From positions 179,733,776-179,797,775 of the forward strand of contig CM077647.1 in NCBI GenBank assembly GCA_039707465.1: DNA of 64,000 bases. The letters run 5' to 3'. Both the position numbers and the translations under genes were made by a program. Under the pieces are notes generated by a model, which searched no databases, was not told the origin of the DNA, and saw only the letters and a list, made by a program, of their open reading frames with translations. The stretch's first letter is position 1; every line of letters begins with the position of its first letter. Positions 11,681 through 37,062 of the stretch are shown in pieces. Origin of the DNA: Rhabdophis nuchalis. Lineage: Eukaryota > Chordata > Lepidosauria > Squamata > Natricidae.

Positions 11681-11696
11681 TCTGAAAAATGTTGTT

Positions 11697-13865
11697 TCAG
11701 AAGGAGAGCCCGCTCACATGCCACACGGCTAGTTGCAGGAGTTGAGGGTCCGGGTGGACTAGAGGCCCCTGGGATAGAACGATCTGGTCGTCCGGGATGC
11801 GCCATGGAGGGGACACGGACAGATGTACCAGATCCGCGTACCACGGGCGCCTGGGCCACATTGGGGCGACGAGGAGGACCTCCGCCCTTTCCGCCAGGAT
11901 CGTTTGGATGACGACAGGTACTAGAGGCAGCGGAGGAAAGGCATACAGCAGCGTCTCTGGCCATGGACTGCGGAGAGCATCTGTGGCCTCCGCTCCTGGT
12001 GTCCTGAACCTGGAGAAGAACCGTTCCAGCTGCGCATTGTGAGGCTGCGCAAAGAGGTCCACTTGTGGATGGCCGAACCTGTTCGTTAATTCCCGGAAGA
12101 GAGAGGGGTGCAGTTGCCACTCCCCCTGATCGGCCGTGGCCCTGCTCAGCCAGTCTGCCTGTGTGTTGGAGGCACCCGAGATGAGCTCCGCCTTGATGGA
12201 CAGCAGGTTCCTCTCCGCCCAGTGAAAAAGGAGTTCGGACTCCTGTAGAAGGGCCCTGGAGTGGGTTCCCCCCTGGCGGTTCACATGGGCCTTGGATGCC
12301 ACATTGTCCGTCAGAACCAGAACGTGAGAAGCTGACACCGTCGGGTGGAACTTGCGAAGAGCCAGACGAATGGCGCGGAGCTCCAGCCAGTTTATGCTGT
12401 TGCGCAGGTCCTGGGGTGACCACCTGCCTTGCGCCACCAGACCCTCGGAATGGGCTCCCCAGCCGAAGAGGCTCGCGTCGGTCGTCACCACGACCCGTTC
12501 CGGCTCCTTGAATAAGCACCCCTTGGTGAGGCTGGAGGACGTCCACCAACGTAGAGATCGCAGAACCTTGGGTGGAAGACGTGTCTTGGCGTTGGAGTGG
12601 CTGGTGTGATTCCGCTGGTATGGAAGCAAGAACCACTGCAGTTGACGTGCGTGGAACCGGGCCCATGGAACGACATCTATGCAAGAGACCATCTTCCCGA
12701 GAAGTTTCGATAGGGAAGCCAGAGACGGGAACTTCAGACGGAGAATCTGTGAGGCCAAGGTCTGTATGCTTCGACGCCTGTCCTGGGAGAGAGAGACGAC
12801 GCAATCGACAGAATCGAGGATTGTGCCCAGGTGGAGCAGGGACCTGGTCGGGTGTAGGTGGCTCTTCGGAAGGTTCAGGATGAACCCGTGACGTTGAAGG
12901 GACTCCATGGTGGTTTGAAGGTCCTGACGAGCGAGGTGGTGGGACGACGAAAGGACCAGGATGTCGTCTAGGTAACAATTGACTCTCACTGGCACCGCTC
13001 GTAGGGCAGCCGCCACTACCGCCAGCAATTTGGTGAAGGTGCGTGGAGCCGAGGAGAGGCCGAACGGGAGGGCCCGATACTGATAGTGCCGCCCCGCGTA
13101 CTGGAATCTGAGGAACCTCCGATGGGCTGGATGAATGGGCACGTGGAGGTAGGCCTCCTTGATATCTATAGACGTCATGTAATCTCCTTGACGTATAGAC
13201 AGCAAGATGCTCTTTAGAGACTGCATCTTGAATTTGCGATACTTCAGGTAATAATTGAGCCGTTTCAAATCGAGAATAGCTCGCCATCCCCCCGAGCCCT
13301 TTGGAACAAGGAACAGGATGGAGTAAAACCCCAATCCAGTCTGACCCTGAGGCACCTGCTCGATGGCATCGATGTCCAAGAGATGGTTGATTTCGGCGTC
13401 CATGAGTCGCCGCTTGGACGGGCACCTGGGTACCGGGCACCTGATGAAGCGTCTCGGGGGGAGAGAGAGGAATTCTAGTGTGAGACCCTGGGTCACAGTT
13501 TGAAGTGCCCAGGCGTCTGAGGTGGTCTCGGTCCATTGGCGAGCGAAAGCTGAGAGTCGGCCGCCAATAGAACCGACCCCGGGGAAGTCACCGGTAGCGG
13601 CGAAAGGGACGGTTGCCGGAACCTCGAAAGGGCCGTCTGTGCATCGCCTGACCGGGCGGCTGCCTGTTCCGATCCCGGTTTGCGGGCCTGTCCTGACCTC
13701 TGTCCTGAGCTGGGGCGTATGGTCTAGCATAGGACTGGTGATAGGGTGCTGTTGAGAACCCCGAGTCGCCTCCCCGAAAGGACTGCCTCCGAGGGAAGGG
13801 CTGATGCCTACGGTCAGATCGCCTAGCCACTGAAGGAAGGACCTTCCGCTTATCCCTAGTTTCAA
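11697..13865 (-). CDS. DIRS reverse transcriptase, RNase H and methyltransferase-like domain
   Basis: 722 codons without a stop. RT motifs: FLVPKGSGGWRAILDLKRLN, SIDIKEAYLHVPI, LPFGLSSAPRTFTK and the active site YLDDILVL (about 12965). RNase H acidic residues lie in TTDASLFGWG, WLELRA, LTDN and ADWLSR. The C-terminal part (DLFAQPHNAQLERF, YAFPPLPLVP, PMWPRRPWY) matches the methyltransferase-like region of DIRS elements. The frame overlaps gag at its start and YR at its end. Confidence 0.9.
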   Translation of the reverse strand: MKLGISGRSFLQWLGDLTVGISPSLGGSPFGEATRGSQQHPITSPMLDHTPQLRTEVRTGPQTGIGTGSRPVRRCTDGPFEVPATVPFAATGDFPGVGSIGGRLSAFARQWTETTSDAWALQTVTQGLTLEFLSLPPRRFIRCPVPRCPSKRRLMDAEINHLLDIDAIEQVPQGQTGLGFYSILFLVPKGSGGWRAILDLKRLNYYLKYRKFKMQSLKSILLSIRQGDYMTSIDIKEAYLHVPIHPAHRRFLRFQYAGRHYQYRALPFGLSSAPRTFTKLLAVVAAALRAVPVRVNCYLDDILVLSSSHHLARQDLQTTMESLQRHGFILNLPKSHLHPTRSLLHLGTILDSVDCVVSLSQDRRRSIQTLASQILRLKFPSLASLSKLLGKMVSCIDVVPWARFHARQLQWFLLPYQRNHTSHSNAKTRLPPKVLRSLRWWTSSSLTKGCLFKEPERVVVTTDASLFGWGAHSEGLVAQGRWSPQDLRNSINWLELRAIRLALRKFHPTVSASHVLVLTDNVASKAHVNRQGGTHSRALLQESELLFHWAERNLLSIKAELISGASNTQADWLSRATADQGEWQLHPSLFRELTNRFGHPQVDLFAQPHNAQLERFFSRFRTPGAEATDALRSPWPETLLYAFPPLPLVPVVIQTILAERAEVLLVAPMWPRRPWYADLVHLSVSPPWRIPDDQIVLSQGPLVHPDPQLLQLAVWHVSGLSF

Positions 13866-15081
13866 CTAGAATAGGATCCAAGGCCGCTCCAAAGAGAGAC
13901 CCCCCTTTGAACGGGGTAGAGGCCAGGCGCCACTTTGAACGGACGTCCGCCTGCCAGTGGCGGAGCCAAAGAAGCCTGCGGGAAGCCACATTGGATGCCA
14001 CCGCCCTGGATGCGAACTTGGCCGCCGTGAGGGTGGCATCCGCAGAGAATTCCAGGGCCGCCACCAGTTTGTTGACATCCTGGTGCAGGCGGAAGTCCTC
14101 TGGGGCCAGTCTGTCTTGCAATTGCCTAAGCCATAGAAGTGAAGTCCTATTGAAGAAAGAGGCTGCGGTTGCAGCCTTCAATGCCCAGGCCGAAGCCTGA
14201 TGCGTTTTGCGAATAACAATCTCCGCCTTGCGGTCCTCGGCTTTGAGGCCCTCAGAAATCTCTGAAGGGATCAATGCAGGGGAGGCCAAGGCCGCCACTG
14301 GCGGATCAACCGTTGGGAATTGGAGAAGGTTGTCCAGATCCGTGGCTGAGGCGTACAGTTTCCTGTCCCCATTGCTGGGGGGAGAGATAGCTGTGGGTTG
14401 TTCCCATTGCTTTTGGATGAGGTCCATGAATAGTTTGGGACAGGGAACCAAATCCTGCTCCTGGACCTGTTCCGCAAAAACACGATCCGCGGCCTCGAAA
14501 CCTACATCAGTGCCAGGTTGGGATGAGGCCCCTCCCATGTGAGCCGTGGCCTTGGCCTTAAACAATAAAGATTTGAACAAGGCCGGACTAAACAGACCAG
14601 AGTGAATTGCAGATCCCTGCGCTAACCCTTCATCCTGAGACAGATCGTATTCAGGAAGTTCCCCTTCCTCTACTAACTCAAGGCCCTCACTCAGTAGGGA
14701 ATGACTGGGGGAGGCCGGATCGACCAGGGAAACAGAGGGATCCCTAGGCAAGGCCGGGATTGTAGGCCTATGGGTCCTGCGCAATAGTTCAGCATCCACG
14801 CCCTGAGAAATGGCCGCAGCAATCATGCTGCGGATGCCAGGGGAAAGTTCTTCCCCCGAACCTTCAGAGATTCGCAGGCCCGCGGCCGTAGGAGTAAATG
14901 TGGCCGAAGGCCTTGATCTGGAAGGCCCAGGGCCAGCTAAAGCCCCGGTAGGCCCTGCGGTCCCCAAAGGAACTGAAGGAAGGCCTTCATTTTGGGCCTG
15001 TAATACCGGCGGGGCATCTGGGGACCACCCCCGCACGGGAGGAGAGGCGACGGGCAACTCCGGGTTAGACCCCTCGGGCAA
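13588..15081 (-). CDS. DIRS gag-like protein
   Basis: 497 codons: acidic, Pro-rich N-terminus, a central helical part (KAEIVIRKTHQASAWALKAA, DVNKLVAALEFSADATLTAA) and an Arg-rich C-terminus (PFRGSGNRPFRRYR). Position and composition match DIRS ORF1. The start at 15081 is the first ATG of the frame. The CpG-rich leader 15100-15850 upstream may carry the promoter. Confidence 0.75.
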   Translation of the reverse strand: MPEGSNPELPVASPPVRGWSPDAPPVLQAQNEGLPSVPLGTAGPTGALAGPGPSRSRPSATFTPTAAGLRISEGSGEELSPGIRSMIAAAISQGVDAELLRRTHRPTIPALPRDPSVSLVDPASPSHSLLSEGLELVEEGELPEYDLSQDEGLAQGSAIHSGLFSPALFKSLLFKAKATAHMGGASSQPGTDVGFEAADRVFAEQVQEQDLVPCPKLFMDLIQKQWEQPTAISPPSNGDRKLYASATDLDNLLQFPTVDPPVAALASPALIPSEISEGLKAEDRKAEIVIRKTHQASAWALKAATAASFFNRTSLLWLRQLQDRLAPEDFRLHQDVNKLVAALEFSADATLTAAKFASRAVASNVASRRLLWLRHWQADVRSKWRLASTPFKGGSLFGAALDPILVETRDKRKVLPSVARRSDRRHQPFPRRQSFRGGDSGFSTAPYHQSYARPYAPAQDRGQDRPANRDRNRQPPGQAMHRRPFRGSGNRPFRRYR

Positions 15082-16038
15082 AAGAGAAGGCGGGGCCCTG
15101 GGAGCTATGCGCGCGGCCGCGCTCGATTTCCCCCTATCCGGACGTTTTGCGGCCTTCCCGGGGGCCGCGGCCGAAGCACGCGGTGGCAGGGAAGAGGCCC
15201 TAGTTGTAGCTCTACTCGCCCTAGAGGTGGACGGGAGGGGAGGAGAGGGAGAAGGAACAGGCTTCCTCCGGCGGCAGATTGCTCAGCCATGAGGTGGTTT
15301 GAAAGGGCTCAATCACAAACCGCAGTACAAGCCGAATGAGGCCAAAAGCCAGCCGAAGCAAGGCCGAACAGACTCGAGCTGAGGGAGAGCAGGCGAACCA
15401 ACTCCTCCGACGGCAGGCGCGACAATGAGGCAGCACCGGCGGCAAAAGCCGAGTCGCGCATGCGCGGTTCCAATCGGCGCGAAAGTCCTGCAGCCAATGG
15501 CGGCGGCGCGCCCGAAACGGCGGCAATTTCAAAGGAGCGCCCAAAATGGCTGCGCTCAACCTCGCGCCCGAAGACCGAAACTCCGGCACATACGGCCCCA
15601 ACCACAGCGCGCTGGACTCTTTCCCCAGCCGCTTAAACCGGGCGCTTGCATCGCGGCACCCGAGCCAAGCCTCCAACCGCAGCCGCGTTAAGGCGCAAGT
15701 CCGCGGATCGCGCTCCGAACGCCGCAGCCTGCTCGGCTGGGAAACCCCCGAACTTGAAGGTGGCGAACCAACCTCCTGACGCGGGAACAAACTGCAGGCG
15801 GCGCACCAGCCTGTCACGGAGCCAGATTCGGGAGCCCCCCCCCCCTGAGGCCGCTGGAGCCGCAAGGGGAACGCGGGGGACGGAGAAACACAAATAAATT
15901 CAACACTTACAGTTCAAGAATAACGAAACAATCCAACCAAAGGTATGAAAATTTTTAACGAAAACAAGAAAAAACTCAATACAAATAAAATCCTCTGAGA
16001 GAGGAATTAAAACGTGTCTCTTAAGGCTGGACTGAGTT

Positions 16039-16156
16039 AATAAACTGAGCATGTGCGGAAGGAGGAGGTGTGGCCATCTATTCAAATAACTCAGTCGTCT
16101 CTAGGCTAGAAGGCTATGTTAAACCCATGCTTTGGATTCCCCAAAGCAGCACACAG
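16039..16156 (-). repeat. DIRS 5' inverted terminal repeat
   Basis: Partner of 10293-10409, about 118 bp. It ends at cagcacacag next to the AAC flank. Confidence 0.9.
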
Positions 16157-16159
16157 AAC

Positions 16160-16400
16160 TGTGCTGGCTTTTTTGGCAGCTGCTGCCCACAGCTGGCTCC
16201 TATTTCAATGGTTGTCCACTAGGATTCCAAGATCCCTCTCACAGTTGCTACTATTGAGCAAGGTCCCACCTATACTGTATTTGTGCATTTTGTTTTTCTT
16301 GCCTAAATGTAGAACCTGACTTTTTCCACAATTGAATTTCATTTTGTTAGATAGTGCCCAATGTTCAAGTTTGTCCAGATCCTTCTGTATTTCAAATGTT
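16160..16400 (-). mobile_element. CR1 LINE (right piece, split by DIRS)
   Basis: Continues the CR1 at 9681-10259 across the DIRS insertion (KKANPVLGC-type region, then RDLGILVDNH). From about 16400 to 16560 a different repeat follows, with 'ggccagctggccagca', related to 9530-9670. Confidence 0.85.
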
Positions 16401-16621
16401 TTCAGCCGAAAACAGCCTGAAAAATGGTCTGGTTTTTGGCGGTTTCCCAGTGCTCCAGCAAAGCATGCATGTGCGTGCCAGAAACCCGAAGGCCAGCTGG
16501 CCAGCACATGAGCCCAGAGAGGGCCCTGCGTGCCATAGATTCGCCATTAGGGGCCAAGGTGGTGTTTGATGGACATCTAATAAGAAAACGCAGAGTGGCA
16601 AAACCCAATGGATTGAAATAT

Positions 16622-16627
16622 TTTATT
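16622..16627 (-). terminator. PSME2 polyadenylation signal AATAAA
   Basis: AATAAA on the minus strand, about 245 bases downstream of the PSME2 stop. It gives a short 3' UTR (about 16600-16872), free of recognisable repeats. Confidence 0.75.
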
Positions 16628-16872
16628 TGGTTAGCCTCTTTTGCTCCTTTCCCACACGTCTCCCTCCTCCTGGGTTCTAAATATCTCGGATCTCTTTGCG
16701 CTTTTAATGTTTGCCCGACCAAAGAAAGACAGAAAAAGTTGCAAGCGAGGTCCCAACTGCGAGGAACGGGAGGGTCAGGGATTCCGGCAAATGGGGTTTT
16801 ATCAGTACAAAGAGACCGGGAATCCACTTCAGATCCCTTGTCCGTTTGCCCTTCGGTGTGTTTTTCCCCCTG

Positions 16873-31346
<14,474 letters not shown>

Positions 31347-31405
31347 GGTGTCCGGGGTGCAGCGCTGGAGACGAGGCCTGGCTTTCTTGCTGGGCGCGAA
31401 GTCGA

Positions 31406-31415
31406 TTTCACTTTC
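31406..31415 (-). promoter_or_regulatory. ISRE / IRF site in PSME2 proximal promoter
   Basis: The minus strand reads GAAAGTGAAA, a perfect GAAANNGAAA core, 60-69 bp upstream of the PSME2 ATG. PSME2 is a known interferon-gamma-inducible gene, so this site plausibly mediates IRF/ISGF3 control. Function is inferred from sequence and position. Confidence 0.65.
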
Positions 31416-31439
31416 ACATTCCCACGTTCCGCTCAGGCC

Positions 31440-33015
31440 TCGCTCGCCCCTCCCCTTCCTCCCCTCCTCTTTTCTTCCTTTCCCCCCTCCCTCCTTCCCT
31501 CGCTCCCTCCCTTCTTTCCTTCTTCCTTCCTGTGTTCTTTTCTTGCTTTCTATTGAGTTTCTTTCCTTCCTTCCCTCCTTATTTTCCTTCCTTCCTCCCT
31601 TTCTTTATTCTTTTCTTTCATTCATTCATTCCTAGCTTCCTTTCCTTTCTCCTTCCTTCCTATTGCCCTCCTTTCATTCCTTCCTTTTTTCTTCCTCCTT
31701 TCTTTTCTTGCTCTCCATTTCCTTTCTGTCTTCCTTTCCTTTGCTTCTCTTCTCTTTCTTCTTTCCCTTCCTTTTTTTCTCTTTTTCCTTTCCTTTTTCT
31801 ATCTTCCTTTCTTTGTCTTTCTTTCCTGTCTTTGTTTTCCTTTCCTTCTCCCTTTTTCTATCTTCCTTTCCTTTTTCTATCTTCCTTTCTTTTCCTTTTT
31901 AATCTTCCTTTTGTGTCCTTTTCTATCTTACTTTCCTTCTCTTCCCTTTTTCTATCTTTCCCTTTTCTATCTTCCTTTCCTTCCCTGTCCTTTTTCTATC
32001 TTCTTTTCCTTTCTTATCTTCCTTTCCTTCTCTTCTCTTCCTTTCCTTTTTCTATCTTCCTTTCCTGTCCTTTATCTTCCTTTCCTTTTCTTCCCTTTTT
32101 CTATCTTCCTTTCCTTTCTTCTCTTCCTTTCCTTCTCTTTCCTTCCCTTTTTCTATCTTCCTTCCTTTCCTTTTTCTACCTTCCTTCCCTTCCCTTTTTC
32201 TATCTTCCTTTCTTCTCTTCCTTTCCTTCTCTTCCCTTCCCTTTTTCTATCTTCCTATCCTTTCTTCTCTCCCTTTCCTTCTCTTCCCTTCCCTTTTTCT
32301 ATCTTCCTTTCCTTTCTTCTCTCCCTTTCCTTCTCTTCCCTTCCCTTTTTCTATCTTCCTATCCTTTCTTCTCTCCCTTTCCTTCTCTTCCCTTCCCTTT
32401 TTCTATCTTCCTTTCCTTTCTTCTCTTCCCTGCCTTCTCTTCCCTTCCCTTTTTCTATCTTCCTCTCCTTTCCTGTCCTTTTTCTATCTTCCTTTTCTTA
32501 ATCTTCCTTTCCTGTCCTTTTCTTCCTTTCCTTTCCTGTCCTTTTTCTATCTTCCTTCCCTTCCCTTTCTATCTTCCTTTCCTTTCTTCTCTTCCCTTCC
32601 TTCTCTTCCTTTCCCTTTTTCTCTTCCTATCCTTTCCTGTTCTTTTTCTATCTTCCTTTCCTTCTCTTCCCTTCCTTCTCTTCCCTTCCCTTTTTCTATC
32701 TTCCTTTTCTTAATCTTCCATTCCTCCTTTTCTTCCTTTCCTTTTTCTATCTTCCTTCCTTTCCTTTCTTCTCTTCCTTGCCTTCTCTTCCCTTCCCTTT
32801 TTCTATCTTCCTATCCTTTCCTGTCCTTTTTCTATCTTGCTTTTCTTAATCTTCCTTTCCTTTCCTTTTTCTATCTTCCTTCCTTTCTTCTCTTATTTGC
32901 CTTCTCTTCTCTTCCCTTTTTCTATCTTCCTTTTCTGTCCTCTTTCTATCTTCCTTTTCTTAATCTTCCTTTCCTGCCCTCTTTCTATCTTCCTTTTCTT
33001 AATCTTCCTTCCCTT
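31440..33015. repeat. 1.6-kb polypyrimidine tract between PSME2 and RNF31
   Basis: The plus strand is nearly pure C/T, with degenerate TTTTTCTATCTTCCTTTCC-like units and only occasional A or G. It lies between the PSME2 promoter and the CpG-rich block before RNF31. The long Phe/Ser/Leu reading frame over it is a repeat translation. Confidence 0.9.
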
Positions 33016-33690
33016 CCCTTCCCCTCAGGGGCCTTTGGGAAGGTGGCGGGAGGGGAGGCCAGGGCCTGACAGGCGCCCCCTCCTCGCGCGCGTCGCCTTC
33101 CTCGCCCTCCGTTCCATCCACAGCCATCCTCGCCAACGGCCTGCCCGGCCGCGCGCCCCTGGCCACCGGCAGGGGGAGGAGGGCCTCCCGGGGCGCTCTG
33201 CCCATGCTCAGAGGCCCCCCGGCTCCTCTTTCGCCTCCCTTACTCCTTGTAGTTCTTCCTCCGCGGCCCCGGAGGTCGCTTCTTGGCCTGCTTTGGTTTC
33301 GGTTTCCAGCGGGGCGGCTCTTACCACCACCACCCCCCATCCACCCTTCTCCTTCCCGCCGACGGCTTCTTCGTGCGAGGCGGGACCCGGTGGGCAAGGT
33401 AGGCCCTGCCCGTCCTTCCCCACCCCCCTCGAGGCCGCTTTGAACCCTGCTCTGGGTTCGAATCCGGCGCTTTTTGTGTGGGGAGGGGGGTGCTGCGGCT
33501 CGTTGGGTTCTTTGGGGCTGGGGCTGATCTTCCCGGCTTGCAACGGCTCCTCTTCCTCCTCCTCCTCTTCCTCCTTAGGAGGGTTGGACTACAACTCCCA
33601 TCGCTCCCCGACTCGCGGGTCTTAAGAGGCGGGGGAGGCTGGGGTGGAAGGTCTTTGTAGTTCTGAATCTGCAAGGCTCTCTCTCTCTCT
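33016..33690 (+). promoter_or_regulatory. CpG-rich block, RNF31 promoter / 5' UTR candidate
   Basis: A sharply GC- and CpG-rich stretch starts right after the polypyrimidine tract. It contains a ZNF143-like ACTACAACTCCCATCG motif at about 33588 and GT-donor-like steps such as CAAG/GTAGGC at about 33395. RNF31's first coding exon has a 3' splice site 2 bp before its ATG, so a non-coding first exon must lie upstream, and this block is the best candidate. TSS and donor are unproven. Confidence 0.5.
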
Positions 33691-33785
33691 CTTCTCCTTG
33701 ATTGGGTTGGTTGGTTTTTGACAGCTCGAAGATGTTAGGATTTCCCCAGGTTTCCCCTGGCTGTTTTTCATCATCATCATCATCT

Positions 33786-34754
33786 TTAGTCATTAAACAG
33801 GAAACTCAGTCAACTGGACATTTTAAAAAGTATTGAAAATGGAGTTATTATTATTGTTATTGTTGTTGTTGTTGTTATTATTATTATTATTATTATATTA
33901 TTATTATTATTATTATTATTATTGAATAAACTATATAATATCTAATGAATAAACAGGAAACAGTCAACTGAACATTTTAAAAAGTATTGAAAATGGAGTT
34001 ATTATTATTATTATTATTATTGAATAAACTATATAATATCTAATGAATAAACAGGAAACTCAGTCAACTGAACATTTTAAAAAGTATTGAAAATGGAATT
34101 ATTGAATAAACTACATAATATCTAATGAATAAGCATGAAACTCAGTCAACGGAACATTTTAAAAAGTATTGAAAATGGAGTTATTATTATTATTGAATAA
34201 ACTATATAATATCTAATGAATAAACAGGAAACTCAGTCAACTGAACATTTTAAAAAGTATTGAAAATGGAGTTATTATTATTATTGAATAAACTATATAA
34301 TATCTAATGAATAAACAGGAAACTCAGTCAACTGAACATTTTAAAAAGTATTGAAAATGGAATTATTGAATAAACTATATAATATCTAATGAATAAACAG
34401 GAAACTCAGTCAACTGAACATTTTAAAAAGTATTGAAAATGGAGTTATTATTATTATTATTATTGAATAAGCTATATAATATCTAATGAATAACTGAACA
34501 TTTTAAAAAGTCAACTGAACATTTTAAAAAGTATTGAAAATGGAGTTATTATTATTATTATTATTATTATTGAATAAACTATATAATATCTAATGAATAA
34601 ACAGGAAACTCAGTCAACTGAACATTTTAAAAAGTATTGAAAATGGGGTGTTTATTACTATTATTATTATTGAATAAACTATATAATATCTAATGAATAA
34701 ACAGGAAACTCAGTCAACTGAACATTTAAAACATATTAAAATGGGGCGTTAAAA

Positions 34755-34796
<42 letters not shown>

Positions 34797-35024
34797 AAAG
34801 GAAACTCAGTCAACTCATCCTTTAAAAAAGTATTGAAAATAGGGTGTTAATTATTATTATTATTGAATATATAATATTTATTGAATAAACATGAAACTCA
34901 GTCAACTGAACATTTAAAAAATATTAAAATGGGGCGTTAAAATACTATTAGTATTATTATATCCTTTATTCATTAAAAAGGAAACTCAGTCAACTGAACA
35001 TTTTAAAAAGTATTGAAAATGGAG

Positions 35025-35073
<49 letters not shown>

Positions 35074-35193
35074 ATAAACCAATTTCATGGTAATTTTTGC
35101 AACGACAATAAAGATTATTATTATATAATATCTAATGAATTGAACATGAAACTCAGTCAACTGAACATTTTAAAAAGTATTGAAAATGGGGTG

Positions 35194-35228
<35 letters not shown>

Positions 35229-35370
35229 GAATAAACTATATAATATCTAATGAATAAACAGGAAACTTAGTCAACTGGACATTTAAAAAAGTATTGAAAA
35301 TGGGGCGTTAAAATATTATTAGTATTATTAAATCCTTTATTCATTAAAAAGGAAACTCAGTCAACTGAGC
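33786..35370. repeat. Minisatellite, about 90-130 bp unit with (ATT)n
   Basis: About 15 copies of 'taatgaataaacaggaaact' then 'cagtcaactgaacatttt' and 'aaaaagtattgaaaatgg', each followed by a variable ATT run. It lies between the RNF31 CpG block and the L2 fragment. Confidence 0.92.
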
Positions 35371-35376
35371 AGGAAC

Positions 35377-36998
35377 CTGGCAGGAATAGCGGAGACCTGG
35401 TTGGGCCACGAGGGTGGACTCCCCCTCGTTGAAATGTGCCCACCAGGCTACCGCGCTTTTCATCAGCCTCGGGCCCTTGGTAGGGGTGGTGGGGTAGCGG
35501 TTATTGTAAAGGAAAGTCTTGAGCCGAGAGAGACCACTGTGCCACAGACCACCGGTTGTGAGTCCCTCTGCGTGAAGTGGGGCCTAGGGAGGCAGTTGGG
35601 CTTGCTGGTTGTATACCTGGCTCCCCGCTATGTAGCAGCAGCCCTGCCCGAGCTCCTGGAGTTGATCGCTACGGTGGCAGTTGAGACCCCCAGACTTTTA
35701 GTCATGGGGGACTTTAATCTGCCATCGGTGGGCGAATCATCCGAGGTAGCTCGGGAGTTCATGGCTTCCATGACGGCCATGGACCTGACCCAACTAATTG
35801 TAGGCCCAACCCACGAGGGTGGACACACACCGGATCTCATCTTTGTCTCTGGCCAGTGGAAGAGTGATCTGGGTGTAGGGGATATAGTCATCACGCCCTT
35901 GTCATGGTCAGACCACTCACTTCTCCGGCTCGACTTTCCAACCGCCACCCCCCTCCGCGGGGAGGCGGAACCTGGGTCACCTATTTGGTTCCGCCCCAGG
36001 CGCCTGATGGACCCGGATGGGTTCCAGACGGCGCTTGGGCCATTCCCTGTACCCCTGACCCGCGCCCCGATCGAGGACCTTGTGGTCGCATGGAATACTG
36101 CGACCACGGGAGCCTTGGATCGGGTTGCGCCCTTGCGGCCTCTCTTGCGGCGGCGAGTCACCACGGCTCCCTGGTTTACCGAGGAGCTGAGGGTGATGAA
36201 ACGCCGTAAGAGATGCCTAGAGAGAAGATGGAGGTCTACCCGTTCTGAATCCGACCGAACACAGGTAAGAGCCCATTTACGGACTTACACTGTGGCGCTG
36301 AGAGTGGCCAAACGTCATCATTGTGCCACCCTCATAGCATCCGCAGAAAACCGCCCTGCCGCCCTGTTTAGGGTGACCCGCTCCCTCCTTCAACAGAGGG
36401 TGCGGGAAGCCCCGTTACAGGGTAGAGCAGAGGAATTTGTGATTTTTCTGCAGGAGAAAATCGCTCAGATACAGAACGAGCTAGCCCCCATTGATGGCCC
36501 AGTGGGATGCCACGAGACAGATCTTGTTTGGGAAGAGTTTGACTCCGTTGCTTCCGAGGATATGGACAGGTTACGTGGGCGACTGCGAGCCACCACATGT
36601 TTATTGGACCCGTGGCCCTCCTGGCTTGTACTGGCATCCTGGGAGGTGACACGAGGCTGGCTCCAAGAGGTTATCAACGCATCCTTGAGTGAGGGTTCCT
36701 TGCCTGCCTCCCTAAAAGAGGCTATGGTGAGGCCCCTCCTCAAGAAGCCCTCTTTGGATCCAGCTTTATTAACCAACTATCGTCCCGTCTCCAACCTTCC
36801 CTTTCTGACGAAGGTTGTTGAGAGTGTGGTGGCACAACAGTTTCCCCGTCACCTGGAGGAAGTTGAGTATCTAGATCCGCGCCAGTCCGGCTTTCGGCCC
36901 GGGCATAGCACCGAGACGGCATTGGTCGCGTTGGTTGATGATCTCTGGAGGGCCAGGGATGGGGGTTGTTCCTCCATCCTGGTCCTATTAGACCTCTC
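35377..36998 (+). mobile_element. L2-clade LINE: endonuclease to RT N-terminus, 3'-truncated
   Basis: Open for about 540 codons. Endonuclease motifs: PRLLVMGDFNLPSVGE, GHTPDLIFVS and SWSDHSLLRLDF. RT start: VRPLLKKPSLDPALLTNYRP, SGFRPGHSTETALVALVDDL and SSILVLLDLSA, where it stops just before motif A's AFDTVDH. Loss of the 3' half is unusual for a LINE. The frame continues without a stop into RNF31 exon 1. Confidence 0.9.
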
Positions 36999-37062
36999 GG
37001 CGGTTACAAAACGGCAAAACAGCATCTCACGTTTGATTTTTGTGTGTTTGTGCGTGTCAGTG

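Larger units (their letters stand above)
10263..16156 (-). mobile_element. DIRS-type tyrosine-recombinase retrotransposon, near intact
   Basis: A 5.9-kb element with the full DIRS architecture in minus orientation: inverted terminal repeats of about 117 bp (10293-10409 and 16039-16156), then gag, RT-RNase H-methyltransferase-like and YR frames, and an internal complementary region. It is flanked by AAC on both sides (10260-10262 and 16157-16159; GTT on the element strand), as expected for YR-mediated insertion without a long target duplication. It interrupts a CR1. DIRS elements replicate through a circular DNA intermediate that the recombinase integrates. All three frames are open, so this copy may be young. 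Confidence 0.93.

Noticed and set aside
11697..13536. N-terminal 600 residues of the 965-codon YR frame as a separate protein
   Set aside because: They lie antiparallel to nothing but in another frame of the RT/RNase H gene. Composition is Pro/Ser/Gly-rich without domains. Only the C-terminal part is recombinase.
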